From positions 1 to 30,129 of the forward strand of contig CAWUZD010000032.1 of assembly GCA_963926925.1 (NCBI GenBank): DNA of 30,129 nucleotides, in the 5' to 3' direction. Below the pieces are notes generated by a model. The model saw only the letters and a list, made by a program, of their open reading frames with translations. It was not told the DNA's origin and searched no databases. Positions 5,844 to 12,308 of this stretch are shown piece after piece (within the stretch, counting starts at the first letter, position 1; each line of letters starts with the position of its first letter). The DNA comes from Paralactobacillus_A sp963926925 (GTDB taxonomy: Bacteria > Bacillota > Bacilli > Lactobacillales > Lactobacillaceae). Both the position numbers and the translations under genes were made by a program.

Positions 5844-5925
5844 TCCTTGGCAGGGGCACAATGTAACATTAAGTTACATACATGCAACAAAAAAGCAGTT
5901 ATGAAATTCATAACTGCTTTTTTGT
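5844..5925 (+). ncRNA. Candidate small RNA of about 80 nt
   Basis: The predicted transcript from the extended -10 element (start about 5844-5846) would carry a G-rich 5' segment (TTGGCAGGGGCAC), a 7-bp hairpin ATGTAAC/GTTACAT (5861-5867 with 5873-5879), a single-stranded stretch ACATGCAAC, and then the intrinsic terminator at 5889-5923. No open frame with a ribosome site is present: the ATG at 5861 is followed at once by TAA. The arrangement promoter, stem, linker, terminator is that of a trans-acting sRNA. It could equally be the trailing end of the upstream gene's transcript with a chance -10 box. Confidence 0.35.
5889..5923. terminator. Bidirectional terminator between convergent units
   Basis: GCAGTTATGAA (5895-5905) pairs exactly with TTCATAACTGC (5907-5917), flanked by six A and six T residues that extend the stem and act as T tracts for both strands. 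It serves the + strand unit and the minus-strand gene ending at 5926. Confidence 0.93.
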
Positions 5926-6159
5926 TTATTTGTTTAAAGGTCGTCCTAACCAAGTAAATACAAAGACAGCCACCATACAAATAAAGTAGATAATATTAAA
6001 AATTGAAAAACCACTGCTTAATTTACAACTCATAATTGTCAAAAATAAAATGATTAATGGTCCCACCCAAATTGACACACGTGATGAGGTCTGGGTACTA
6101 ATTACAATTAATAATGCTAATGTTAATGCGAGTACAATCAAATCTAATAATATAATCAC
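5926..6159 (-). CDS. Small hydrophobic membrane protein, unknown
   Basis: The 77-aa product consists almost entirely of three hydrophobic segments (about 2-20, 28-46 and 53-71) with short polar links (STQTSSR; SCKLSSG) and ends in GRPLNK. I do not recognise a family. The start is GTG at 6159, supported by an AAGGTGG site 9 nt upstream on the minus strand. The terminator directly after its stop supports a real gene. It diverges from rplU, with about 205 bp between the start codons. A weak promoter, TTCATA(6211-6206)-17-TACAAT(6188-6183), can be drawn for it. The three-helix topology suggests a membrane-embedded role; nothing more can be said. Confidence 0.6.
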   Translation of the reverse strand: MIILLDLIVLALTLALLIVISTQTSSRVSIWVGPLIILFLTIMSCKLSSGFSIFNIIYFICMVAVFVFTWLGRPLNK

Positions 6160-6226
6160 GTCTATTAACCACCTTTGTATTAATTGTACTATATCATTTT
6201 ATTTTTATGAAATGCCTTTTGAATTA

Positions 6227-6255
6227 TTGACGTTACGACAATAATTTGTTATTAT
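6227..6255 (+). promoter_or_regulatory. Promoter of the rplU-prp-rpmA operon
   Basis: TTGACG (6227-6232), 17-bp spacer, TATTAT (6250-6255). The start near 6262 coincides with the first base of the L21 leader fold. Confidence 0.85.
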
Positions 6256-6261
6256 TTTTAC

Positions 6262-6345
6262 GTTGCGATTGTGGATCCTCCACAGCTGCAACCGCACAAT
6301 GTTAGGTATTAAGTCAATCGCGCCTAACTTGGCGAGTCTAAGAAT
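6262..6345 (+). ncRNA. L21 leader (ribosomal protein autoregulatory element)
   Basis: The leader before rplU folds with a long-range stem GCGATT (6265-6270)/AATCGC (6316-6321). Inside it lies a hairpin TGTGGA-TCC-TCCACA (6270-6284) followed by GCTGCAACCGC. A following hairpin CGCC-TAACTT-GGCG (6321-6334) competes with GTTAGG (6301-6306)/CCTAAC (6323-6328). The GATTGTGGA...CCACAGCTGC run is what I recall of the L21 leader of low-GC Gram-positives, by which excess L21 (or a co-encoded product) is thought to repress its own operon. The mutually exclusive 3' pairings would suit such a switch. Confidence 0.7.
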
Positions 6346-6364
6346 AAACAGGAGGTGCACATAC

Positions 6365-6673
6365 ATGTACGCAATTATCAAAACTGGTGGTAAGCAATAC
6401 AAGGCAGAAGTTGGCCAACCATTATATGTTGAAAAATTAGACGTTAACGCTGGCGACAAAGTAACTTTTGATCAAGTTATTTTAATCGGCGGTGATGACA
6501 CTAAGATTGGCACACCTTATGTTGAAGGTGCAACCGTTACTGGTACTGTTGAAAAACAAGGCCGTGAAAAGAAAGTTGTAACTTACAAATATAAGCCAAA
6601 GAAGCACAGTCATCAAAAGAAAGGTCATCGTCAACCTTATACTAAAGTTGTCGTTGACGCAATCAATGCTTAA
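6365..6673 (+). CDS. rplU: 50S ribosomal protein L21
   Basis: The 102-aa protein starts MYAIIKTGGKQYKAEVGQ, the conserved start of L21, and carries the basic YKPKKHSHQKKGHRQPYTK segment that binds 23S rRNA domain VI. The ATG at 6365 is set by a near-perfect AGGAGGTG site (6350-6357); the open frame further upstream is the structured leader. It is the first gene of the conserved rplU-prp-rpmA operon, and its TAA overlaps the next ATG by one base. Length and motifs are normal for the family. Confidence 0.98.
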   Translation: MYAIIKTGGKQYKAEVGQPLYVEKLDVNAGDKVTFDQVILIGGDDTKIGTPYVEGATVTGTVEKQGREKKVVTYKYKPKKHSHQKKGHRQPYTKVVVDAINA

Positions 6674-7014
6674 TGATTAAAGCACAATTTCATCGTGATC
6701 AGGATGGTCGCATTGTTTCCTTCCTCGTGAAGGGCCATGCCGGTTCTGGTCCCTATGGATATGATATTGTCTGTGCTGCTGTTTCAGCAGTTACCATTGG
6801 TACTGTAAATGGTATTGATGCAATTGCTGGTTTCCAACCACAAGTGGACATGGATAATGATAACGGCGGTTATTTAAGCGTAAAAATTATTACAGACAAA
6901 TCAATGACTGACCACCAAAAGGATGCTGCACAGATTTTACTTGAAAATTTGTTACTTGAAATGCAAAGCATTCAAAAACAATATGCGCAGTTTGTGTCAG
7001 TTATTACGAACTAA
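6673..7014 (+). CDS. prp: Ribosomal-processing cysteine protease Prp
   Basis: The 113-aa enzyme removes the N-terminal extension of L27 before the protein enters the ribosome; this step is essential in Staphylococcus aureus. The catalytic pair is visible as His22 in the GHAGSG segment and Cys34 in YDIVCAAVSAV, the family signature. The start codon overlaps the rplU stop (TAATG), consistent with translational coupling. The gene sits between L21 and its substrate L27, the normal arrangement in Bacillota that have extended L27. The C-terminal half forms the beta-alpha core, with a helical end (QILLENLLLEMQSIQ). Confidence 0.96.
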   Translation: MIKAQFHRDQDGRIVSFLVKGHAGSGPYGYDIVCAAVSAVTIGTVNGIDAIAGFQPQVDMDNDNGGYLSVKIITDKSMTDHQKDAAQILLENLLLEMQSIQKQYAQFVSVITN

Positions 7015-7033
7015 AGATCGGAGGTACGCACTT

Positions 7034-7318
7034 ATGTTAGAAATGAACTTGCAATTCTTCGCTCACCATAAGGGGGGCGGCTCCACTGCTAATGGTCGTA
7101 ACTCTGCAGGTCGGCGTTTAGGCGCAAAACGTGCAGATGGCCAAACTGTTACAGCTGGTATGATTTTATATCGTCAACGTGGTACTAAGATTCATCCAGG
7201 TGCAAACGTAGGACGTGGCGGCGATGATACATTATTTGCTTTAGTAGATGGTGTAGTTCGCTTTGAACGTTTAGGTAAATATAAGAAACAAGTTTCAGTT
7301 TATCCAGTAGCTGAATAA
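7034..7318 (+). CDS. rpmA: 50S ribosomal protein L27 with cleavable N-terminal extension
   Basis: The 94-aa precursor begins MLEMNLQFFAHHKGGGSTAN. The MNLQFF|AHHKGGG junction is the Prp cleavage site; the mature protein would start at Ala10, exposing the flexible basic arm that reaches the peptidyl-transferase centre. The body shows GRRLGAKRADGQ and QRGTKIHPGANVGRG, both highly conserved. The ATG at 7034 has CGGAGG ending 9 nt upstream; the longer open frame from 6923 is the out-of-frame overlap with prp. A strong terminator closes the operon. Confidence 0.98.
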   Translation: MLEMNLQFFAHHKGGGSTANGRNSAGRRLGAKRADGQTVTAGMILYRQRGTKIHPGANVGRGGDDTLFALVDGVVRFERLGKYKKQVSVYPVAE

Positions 7319-7334
7319 ACGTGATACGTTCAAG

Positions 7335-7367
7335 GAGCTCTAGGAACATTGTTTTCTAGAGCTTTTT
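7335..7367 (+). terminator. Terminator of the rplU-prp-rpmA operon
   Basis: AGCTCTAG (7336-7343) pairs with CTAGAGCT (7356-7363), extendable inward by GAA/TTT pairs, and is followed by TTTTT to 7367. Confidence 0.9.
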
Positions 7368-7392
7368 CATTTTAAAATATTATTAATTCAAC

Positions 7393-7421
7393 TTGCACAC
7401 ATTTGTGTGAGTTGGTATGAT
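7393..7421 (+). promoter_or_regulatory. efp promoter with an internal dyad
   Basis: TTGCAC (7393-7398), 17-bp spacer, TATGAT (7416-7421). Across the -35 box and spacer runs an interrupted inverted repeat: CAACT-TG-CACAC (7389-7400), ATTT, GTGTG-AGTTG (7405-7414). Such placement between -35 and -10 would suit a repressor, but no known regulator is recognised. Confidence 0.7.
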
Positions 7422-7454
7422 AAAAAAGACAATAATATTGGGGAGAATCGCTTT

Positions 7455-8015
7455 ATGATTTCAGTTAATGATTTTAAAAATGGTTTAACCATCGAAGATG
7501 GTGGTGAATTATGGCGGATCGTTGATTTCCAACATGTTAAGCCAGGTAAAGGTAGTGCTTTCGTTCGTTCAACTTTAAAGAACTTACGGACCGGCGCTGT
7601 TCAAGAAAAAACATACCGTTCAACTGCTAAAGTAGAACAAGCCCAAATTACTACACGGCCAATGCAATACTTATATGCAGACGGTGATAACTATGTATTT
7701 ATGGATACCCAAACATACGAACAATTAGCTGTTCCAGCATCTGCAATTGAACATGAATTGAAGTTCTTAAAAGAAAACATGGAAGTTAGTGTTATGACCC
7801 ATGATAATGAAACTTTAGGAATTCAATTACCAACAACTGTTGACTTAACTGTTGTTGATACTGAACCAGGTGTTCGTGGTAATACTTCATCTGGTGGTTC
7901 TAAACCTGCTACAATGGATACAGGCTTAGTTGTACAAGTACCATTCTTTATTAACAATGGTGATGTTTTAACAATCAACACTGCTGATGGTACATATGTT
8001 TCACGGGCTAAATAA
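7455..8015 (+). CDS. efp: Elongation factor P
   Basis: The 186-aa translation factor enters the ribosomal E site and relieves stalling at polyproline stretches. The three beta-barrel domains are all present (about 1-62, 63-126 and 127-186). The functional loop HVKPGKGSAF carries Lys32, the residue modified in Bacillus. The C-terminal signature includes DTEPGVRGNT and the end GDVLTINTADGTYVSRAK. The ATG at 7455 is preceded by a GGGGAG site; the frame open from 7407 overlaps the promoter and is not coding. It is probably monocistronic, although no terminator separates it from the Asp23 gene; in Bacillus accB and accC lie in this gap. Confidence 0.98.
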   Translation: MISVNDFKNGLTIEDGGELWRIVDFQHVKPGKGSAFVRSTLKNLRTGAVQEKTYRSTAKVEQAQITTRPMQYLYADGDNYVFMDTQTYEQLAVPASAIEHELKFLKENMEVSVMTHDNETLGIQLPTTVDLTVVDTEPGVRGNTSSGGSKPATMDTGLVVQVPFFINNGDVLTINTADGTYVSRAK

Positions 8016-8023
8016 TAATTTAG

Positions 8024-8029
8024 TATAAT
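8024..8029 (+). promoter_or_regulatory. -10 box upstream of the Asp23-nusB unit
   Basis: A perfect TATAAT lies 9 bp after the efp stop; 17 bp upstream only TCACGG is present, so the -35 is poor. If used, transcription starts about 8036, at the edge of the 18-bp palindrome. Confidence 0.45.
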
Positions 8030-8037
8030 TTGGATAA

Positions 8038-8055
8038 AGATCAACATGTTGATCT
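8038..8055. promoter_or_regulatory. 18-bp perfect palindrome before the Asp23 gene
   Basis: AGATCAACATGTTGATCT is a perfect palindrome beginning at the predicted transcription start and ending 9 bp before the ribosome site GGAGG. No T tract follows, so it is not a terminator. It may be an operator or a 5' mRNA stem. I do not recognise the consensus. Confidence 0.55.
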
Positions 8056-8074
8056 AATATGTTTGGAGGCGAGA

Positions 8075-8548
8075 ATGATGGCCGAAACATCAAATATTGT
8101 GCTTGAAAGTCGTTCTGACAGTATTGGAAGAATTGAGATTGCTCCTGAAGTAATCGAAATTATTTTGGGGATTGCTGCTAATAGTGTTGATGGTGTTTAT
8201 CAAATGCGGGGTAGCATTTCAGCAAACATCAATGAATGGTTAGGTAGAACTAATAGTCGTAGTAAAGGTGTAACATTAACACAAAAGGATGGCAAATTAG
8301 CCGCTGATGTTTATGTATATCTTAATTATGGTGTTTCTGTGCCTAAAGTTGCCATGGCGATGCAAGCAGCATTAAAGCAACAATTATTAAACATGACCGA
8401 TTTGACTTTATCACAAGTTAATGTGCATGTTGTTGGTGTAGTACCACAAAAATCATCTTCAAACATTGATCCTAACGATTTATTTGCTGATGCAAATGAT
8501 GAAGTCGATCAAAAAAACTCAAATTCAAAAGATGAGGTGCAAAAATAG
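8075..8548 (+). CDS. Asp23/Gls24 family protein (YqhY-like)
   Basis: The 157-aa cytoplasmic protein has the Asp23 core: GRIEIAPEVIEIILGIAANSVDGVYQM, then a strand-rich part with VYVYLNYGVSVPKVAMAMQ and VNVHVVGVVP, ending in an acidic/Asn-rich tail. In Bacillus the equivalent YqhY lies after accB-accC and affects acetyl-CoA carboxylase activity; accBC are absent here, so its partner is unclear. Two adjacent ATGs (8075, 8078) both fit the GGAGG site at 8064-8068; the first is given. The TAG overlaps the nusB GTG by one base, so the two are translationally coupled. A second, shorter Asp23 protein is encoded at 24566. Confidence 0.92.
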   Translation: MMAETSNIVLESRSDSIGRIEIAPEVIEIILGIAANSVDGVYQMRGSISANINEWLGRTNSRSKGVTLTQKDGKLAADVYVYLNYGVSVPKVAMAMQAALKQQLLNMTDLTLSQVNVHVVGVVPQKSSSNIDPNDLFADANDEVDQKNSNSKDEVQK

Positions 8549-8949
8549 TGATATCACGGCATCGAATGCGTGTCATTGCTTTTCAAATTCTATTTGCACT
8601 AAATGCTAATCCAGATACTGATGTTGATCATTTATACAGTGAATTATTAGGTGATGAAGAAGTAGTTCCTGAATATCTTGAACAATTGGTTAATGGCGTT
8701 CGTGAGCATCAAGATGAGCTTGACCAAACAATCACTGCTTATTTGAAGCAAGGGTGGTCATTAAACCGTTTATCGAAGACTGACTTAGTTATTTTACGAT
8801 TAGCTTTATATGAAATAAAATTTGAAAAATTACCAGCTAAAGTAGCTGTTAATGAAGCAATTGAACTAGCTAAACAGTTTAGTGATGATACATCACGGCG
8901 TTTTATTAATGGATTACTTTCCAAACTGATTGATAGTAATGAAAATTAA
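8548..8949 (+). CDS. nusB: Transcription antitermination protein NusB
   Basis: The 133-aa all-helical protein joins NusE (S10) on boxA of rRNA leaders to prevent premature termination. Motifs: SRHRMRVIAFQILFAL at the N-terminus, WSLNRLSKTDLVILRLALYEI in the centre, and PAKVAVNEAIELAKQFSDD followed by the family end RRFINGLLSKL. It starts with GTG overlapping the previous stop and has GAGGTG about 8 nt upstream. A hairpin terminator after the gene partly uncouples it from folD, although the two are neighbours in many Bacillota. Confidence 0.97.
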   Translation: MISRHRMRVIAFQILFALNANPDTDVDHLYSELLGDEEVVPEYLEQLVNGVREHQDELDQTITAYLKQGWSLNRLSKTDLVILRLALYEIKFEKLPAKVAVNEAIELAKQFSDDTSRRFINGLLSKLIDSNEN

Positions 8950-8954
8950 CAATT

Positions 8955-8982
8955 AAAACTGGGTATTGGACCCAGTTTTTTT
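8955..8982 (+). terminator. Intrinsic terminator between nusB and folD
   Basis: AAACTGGGT (8956-8964) and ACCCAGTTT (8970-8978) form a 9-bp stem with a 5-nt loop and T residues to 8982. The folD ribosome site (AGGAGG) begins 4 bp later. With no promoter visible between, the folD operon may depend on readthrough. Confidence 0.9.
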
Positions 8983-8997
8983 GTTAGGAGGCAAATT

Positions 8998-9858
8998 ATG
9001 GCAACATTGTTAGATGGTAAAGCCTTATCCCAACAACTTACTAAACAATTACAGACTGAAGTTTATCAATTAAAGCAACGACAAATTATTCCAACCTTAG
9101 CAGTAGTTGCGATGGCTGATAATCCGGCGGGACGTTTATATTTACGCAGTAAACAACGTTTGGCCCAACAATTAGGAATTAATTTGCAACACATTACGTT
9201 TACTAATGAAATGACGAATGCAGATGCGTTAACCCAAATTAAAAAGTTAAATAATGACCATACAATTAATGGCATCATGATACAATTACCATTAGATAAA
9301 CATTTTGATGCCCAGTTATTAATTAATGCCTTAGCACCACAAAAAGATATTGATGGCTGTCATCCATTAAATCTTGGTAAAATTTGGACTAAGCAACCAG
9401 CATGGGTACCAGCAACGCCATTAGGAATTATGCATTTATTGCAACATTATCAAATTCCTTTAAAAGGTAAAAACGTAGTAATTATTGGGCGTTCCACAAT
9501 TGTTGGTCGACCATTAGCTGGGTTGTTTTTGAATAATGATGCGACTGTTAGTATTGTGCACCGGCATACACACCATTTAACCCAAATCACGCAACAAGCT
9601 GATATTTTGTGTGTAGCTGCTGGTACGCCGCAGATGGTTACGGCTGAAATGGTTAAACCGGGAGCAGTTGTGGTCGATGTTGGTATTAATTATGATGATA
9701 ATCATCATTTGGTTGGTGATGTGGCATTTGATGAAGTTAGTGCTAAAGCGTCTTATATTACACCAGTTCCTGGTGGTGTAGGACCAATGACAGTTATTAG
9801 TTTGATGCAACAAGTAGTTGCAGCAGCAAAGGAGCAAAATAATTGTGCCGGATACTAA
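8998..9858 (+). CDS. folD: Bifunctional methylenetetrahydrofolate dehydrogenase/cyclohydrolase FolD
   Basis: The 286-aa enzyme interconverts 5,10-methylene-THF and 10-formyl-THF with NADP, supplying formyl groups for purines and for Fmt, encoded further downstream. The catalytic lysine is Lys52 in RLYLRSK, with Tyr48; the glutamine of IQLPL and the aspartate of QKDIDG are present; the cofactor site reads GRSTIVGRPLAGLFL and the end PGGVGPMTVISL. Three usual positions differ: the PLP motif is PLD, DGFHP is DGCHP, and PCTP is PATP. The catalytic residues are kept, so activity is expected. ATG at 8998 with AGGAGG upstream. The last 14 bases overlap the xseA start. Confidence 0.96.
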   Translation: MATLLDGKALSQQLTKQLQTEVYQLKQRQIIPTLAVVAMADNPAGRLYLRSKQRLAQQLGINLQHITFTNEMTNADALTQIKKLNNDHTINGIMIQLPLDKHFDAQLLINALAPQKDIDGCHPLNLGKIWTKQPAWVPATPLGIMHLLQHYQIPLKGKNVVIIGRSTIVGRPLAGLFLNNDATVSIVHRHTHHLTQITQQADILCVAAGTPQMVTAEMVKPGAVVVDVGINYDDNHHLVGDVAFDEVSAKASYITPVPGGVGPMTVISLMQQVVAAAKEQNNCAGY

Positions 9859-11194
9859 AAAATATTTAACTGTAAGTGCGTTAACACAGTACTTAAAATA
9901 TAAATTTGATCATGATCCTTACTTAGAACGCGTCTATTTAACAGGTGAAATCTCTAATTTTCGGTTACGGCCTACTAATCAGTATTTTTCATTAAAAGAT
10001 GATCATGCCAAAATTGGAGCCATGATGTTTGCTAATGCTTTTCGAAAATTAAAATTTACGCCCGAAATAGGAATGAAAGTATTAGTAATTGGTCGAATTG
10101 ATTTGTATCCACCATCTGGTGATTATCAAATTATTATTGAACAAATGGAACCAGATGGCATTGGGGCATTGTACCAAGCTTATGAACAACTTAAGAATAA
10201 ATTAGCAGCTGAAGGATTATTTAGTCGTCCGAAAAAATCATTACCATTGTTTCCAAAACGAATTGCCGTAATTACAAGTGAATCAGGGGCGGTGATTCAT
10301 GATATTATGACTACTGTTGCCCGGCGTTATCCACTAGCGCAGATTGTGCTTTTCCCAGCACGAGTGCAAGGTGAAGGTGCAGCTGATGACTTGGTTAAAC
10401 AAATTAAGCATGTGCAAAGCTTACATGATTTTGATGTTTTGATTATTGGTCGTGGCGGTGGTTCATTAGAAGATTTATGGCCATTTAATGAAGAAAAGGT
10501 TGCGCGTGCCTTGGCCGCTGTTGATATTCCCGTTATTTCCTCGGTTGGTCATGAAACTGATACGACCTTAACTGACTTGGTTGCTGATCAACGGGCTGCT
10601 ACGCCAACTGCTGCTGCTGAATATGCAACCCCAGTCTTGAGTGAAGTAATTGCACAATTACATGATTACCAAAAGCGGTTATTGCAAGCTATCCAACGTT
10701 TAATTACGATTGATCAACAACGATTACAGCAAATTCAGCAACGGCCAGTTATGCGCCAACCACAAATGCTTTATACGGATGCTAGTCGTCAAGTTGATAT
10801 GCTTAAACAGCAGTTAACTTTATTGATGAAACAACATTTGCAAACTGCAACGCAACAATGGCAAAATGTTAATCAGCGTTTACGGCAACAAAGTCCACAA
10901 GTGCAAATTGCTAATCATAAACGTGATTTGCAAAATGTCCAAACTAACTTAACTAACAGTATTAATCATTATCTGCAACAACACCAACAACAGTTAGCAT
11001 CACTAACTAAAAATTTGCATTTGTTAAGTCCATTGCAAGTTTTGCAACGTGGTTATGCATATCTTACTGATGAGAATGGCAAAGTTTTAATGCAACCACA
11101 AGATTATCATGCTGGTCAACAAGCATTAATTCATACTAATGATGCTGTTATTACCGTTACAATTAATCATATTCAACAACGAGGTGAATCATAG
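9845..11194 (+). CDS. xseA: Exodeoxyribonuclease VII large subunit
   Basis: The 449-aa subunit degrades single-stranded DNA from either end. Order: an N-terminal OB fold (YLTVSALTQYLKYKF ... LTGEISNFR; about 1-100), the catalytic domain (about 120-320) with GRGGGSLEDLWPFNEE and SSVGHETDTTLTD, then a long Gln-rich coiled coil (about 270-400) that binds several XseB copies, and a C-terminal LQRGYAYLTDENG segment. GTG at 9845 is preferred over the frame's earlier TTG because AAGGAG lies at 9829-9834 and the product then begins like its relatives. It overlaps folD at the start and the XseB GTG at the end. Confidence 0.96.
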   Translation: MPDTKKYLTVSALTQYLKYKFDHDPYLERVYLTGEISNFRLRPTNQYFSLKDDHAKIGAMMFANAFRKLKFTPEIGMKVLVIGRIDLYPPSGDYQIIIEQMEPDGIGALYQAYEQLKNKLAAEGLFSRPKKSLPLFPKRIAVITSESGAVIHDIMTTVARRYPLAQIVLFPARVQGEGAADDLVKQIKHVQSLHDFDVLIIGRGGGSLEDLWPFNEEKVARALAAVDIPVISSVGHETDTTLTDLVADQRAATPTAAAEYATPVLSEVIAQLHDYQKRLLQAIQRLITIDQQRLQQIQQRPVMRQPQMLYTDASRQVDMLKQQLTLLMKQHLQTATQQWQNVNQRLRQQSPQVQIANHKRDLQNVQTNLTNSINHYLQQHQQQLASLTKNLHLLSPLQVLQRGYAYLTDENGKVLMQPQDYHAGQQALIHTNDAVITVTINHIQQRGES

Positions 11195-11424
11195 TGGCCG
11201 ATGAAACTTTTGAAACGAAATTACAACAATTAAATCAAATTGTGACTAATCTTGAAAATGGTCAGGTTCCTTTAGAACAAGCAATTGCTGAATTTAAACA
11301 AGGAATGGCTTTAAGCAAGCAATTAGAAAATACTTTAGCGAACGCTGAAAAGGCGGTTACCCAAATTATGAATGATAATAATGAAGAACAGCCTTTCCAA
11401 GCTAATAATGGGGATGAACAATAA
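11194..11424 (+). CDS. xseB: Exodeoxyribonuclease VII small subunit
   Basis: The 76-aa helical protein has the family pattern TFETKLQQLNQIVTNLENGQ then PLEQAIAEFKQGMALSKQLE, and an acidic/Asn-rich tail of about 16 residues. It assembles along the coiled coil of XseA. The GTG start overlaps the xseA stop (TAGTG) with GAGGTG upstream, and its own stop overlaps the ispA ATG, so stoichiometry is probably set by coupled translation. Confidence 0.96.
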   Translation: MADETFETKLQQLNQIVTNLENGQVPLEQAIAEFKQGMALSKQLENTLANAEKAVTQIMNDNNEEQPFQANNGDEQ

Positions 11425-12308
11425 TGTATCAAACATATCAAGATTTAGCAGCTGATTTGATGCCATCATTTAATGAATATTTAGATGCACAATTGGCTAA
11501 ATCAAGTGCACAACCACTTTTAACTAAAGCAATGCAATATTCAGTTGATGCTGGTGGCAAACGTTTGCGGCCACTACTATTGTTAGCAACAGTTGCTACT
11601 TTTAGTGATTTACCATTAACACATTTATTTGGTGTAGCTGGTGCAATTGAATTAGTGCATACTTACTCATTAATTCATGATGATTTACCAGCCATGGATG
11701 ATGCTGATTTGCGCCGTGGGCAAGCTGCTAATCATCGGGTCTTTGGCGAAGCTGAAGCAATTTTAGCAGGGGATGGCTTATTAACCTTAGCGTTTGAATG
11801 GTTAAGTGATGCTAATTTTCCAACTCCAACAGTCATGCGATTAGTTAATATTTTGGCTCATGCAGCTGGTCCAGCTGGAATGGTTGCTGGTCAAATGAAT
11901 GATATCAAAGCAACTGGTAAACAATTATCATTAGCTGATTTAATGCAAATTAATATGCAAAAAACAGGTTACTTATTAACAGCAGCCGTCCAAATGGGTG
12001 CAGCCGTAGCTGACGTTCCTTTTGGTAAACAAGCTTTGTTAGAACAATTTGCCACTGATTTTGGGATTGCTTTTCAAATTAAGGATGACTTGTTAGATAT
12101 GACCGCTTCAACGACTGCATTAGGCAAACCAGCTCATCAAGATCAATTTAAAGATAAGAATACTTATCCACAAATTGCAGGTGTGCCCGCTGCCCAAGCT
12201 AAGATTACTGCTTTAGTAAGTGATGCTCAACAACAATTGCAACAATTACCGGTTGATACGACATTATTAAGTAGTTTTTTAGATTATTTTAAGGATGAAA
12301 TGAAATAA
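11424..12308 (+). CDS. ispA: Farnesyl diphosphate synthase-type polyprenyl synthetase
   Basis: The 294-aa trans-isoprenyl diphosphate synthase condenses isopentenyl and allylic diphosphates, feeding undecaprenyl and quinone-type lipids. The first Asp-rich motif is DDLPAMDD from residue 86, the second FQIKDDLLD (about 217-225), with GGKRLRP near the N-terminus and the LIHDDLPAMDDADLRRG core complete. The residues just before the first Asp motif (HTYSLIHDD) fit a short-chain (C15/C20) product. No mevalonate or MEP genes are in the window. The start overlaps the xseB stop; no separate promoter is seen. Confidence 0.95.
   Translation: MYQTYQDLAADLMPSFNEYLDAQLAKSSAQPLLTKAMQYSVDAGGKRLRPLLLLATVATFSDLPLTHLFGVAGAIELVHTYSLIHDDLPAMDDADLRRGQAANHRVFGEAEAILAGDGLLTLAFEWLSDANFPTPTVMRLVNILAHAAGPAGMVAGQMNDIKATGKQLSLADLMQINMQKTGYLLTAAVQMGAAVADVPFGKQALLEQFATDFGIAFQIKDDLLDMTASTTALGKPAHQDQFKDKNTYPQIAGVPAAQAKITALVSDAQQQLQQLPVDTTLLSSFLDYFKDEMK

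Noticed and set aside
5861..5866. Possible leader peptide in the candidate sRNA
   Set aside because: The ATG is followed immediately by TAA.
6263..6364. Upstream extension of rplU
   Set aside because: The frame is open by chance through the L21 leader RNA; the AGGAGGTG site fixes the ATG at 6365.
6923..7033. Upstream extension of rpmA
   Set aside because: It overlaps prp in another frame, and L27 proteins start at MLxMNLQFFA with the ribosome site at 7019-7024.
10661..11010. Gln-rich repetitive stretch in xseA as a tandem repeat
   Set aside because: It is the normal coiled-coil region of XseA, low in complexity but without a fixed repeat unit.
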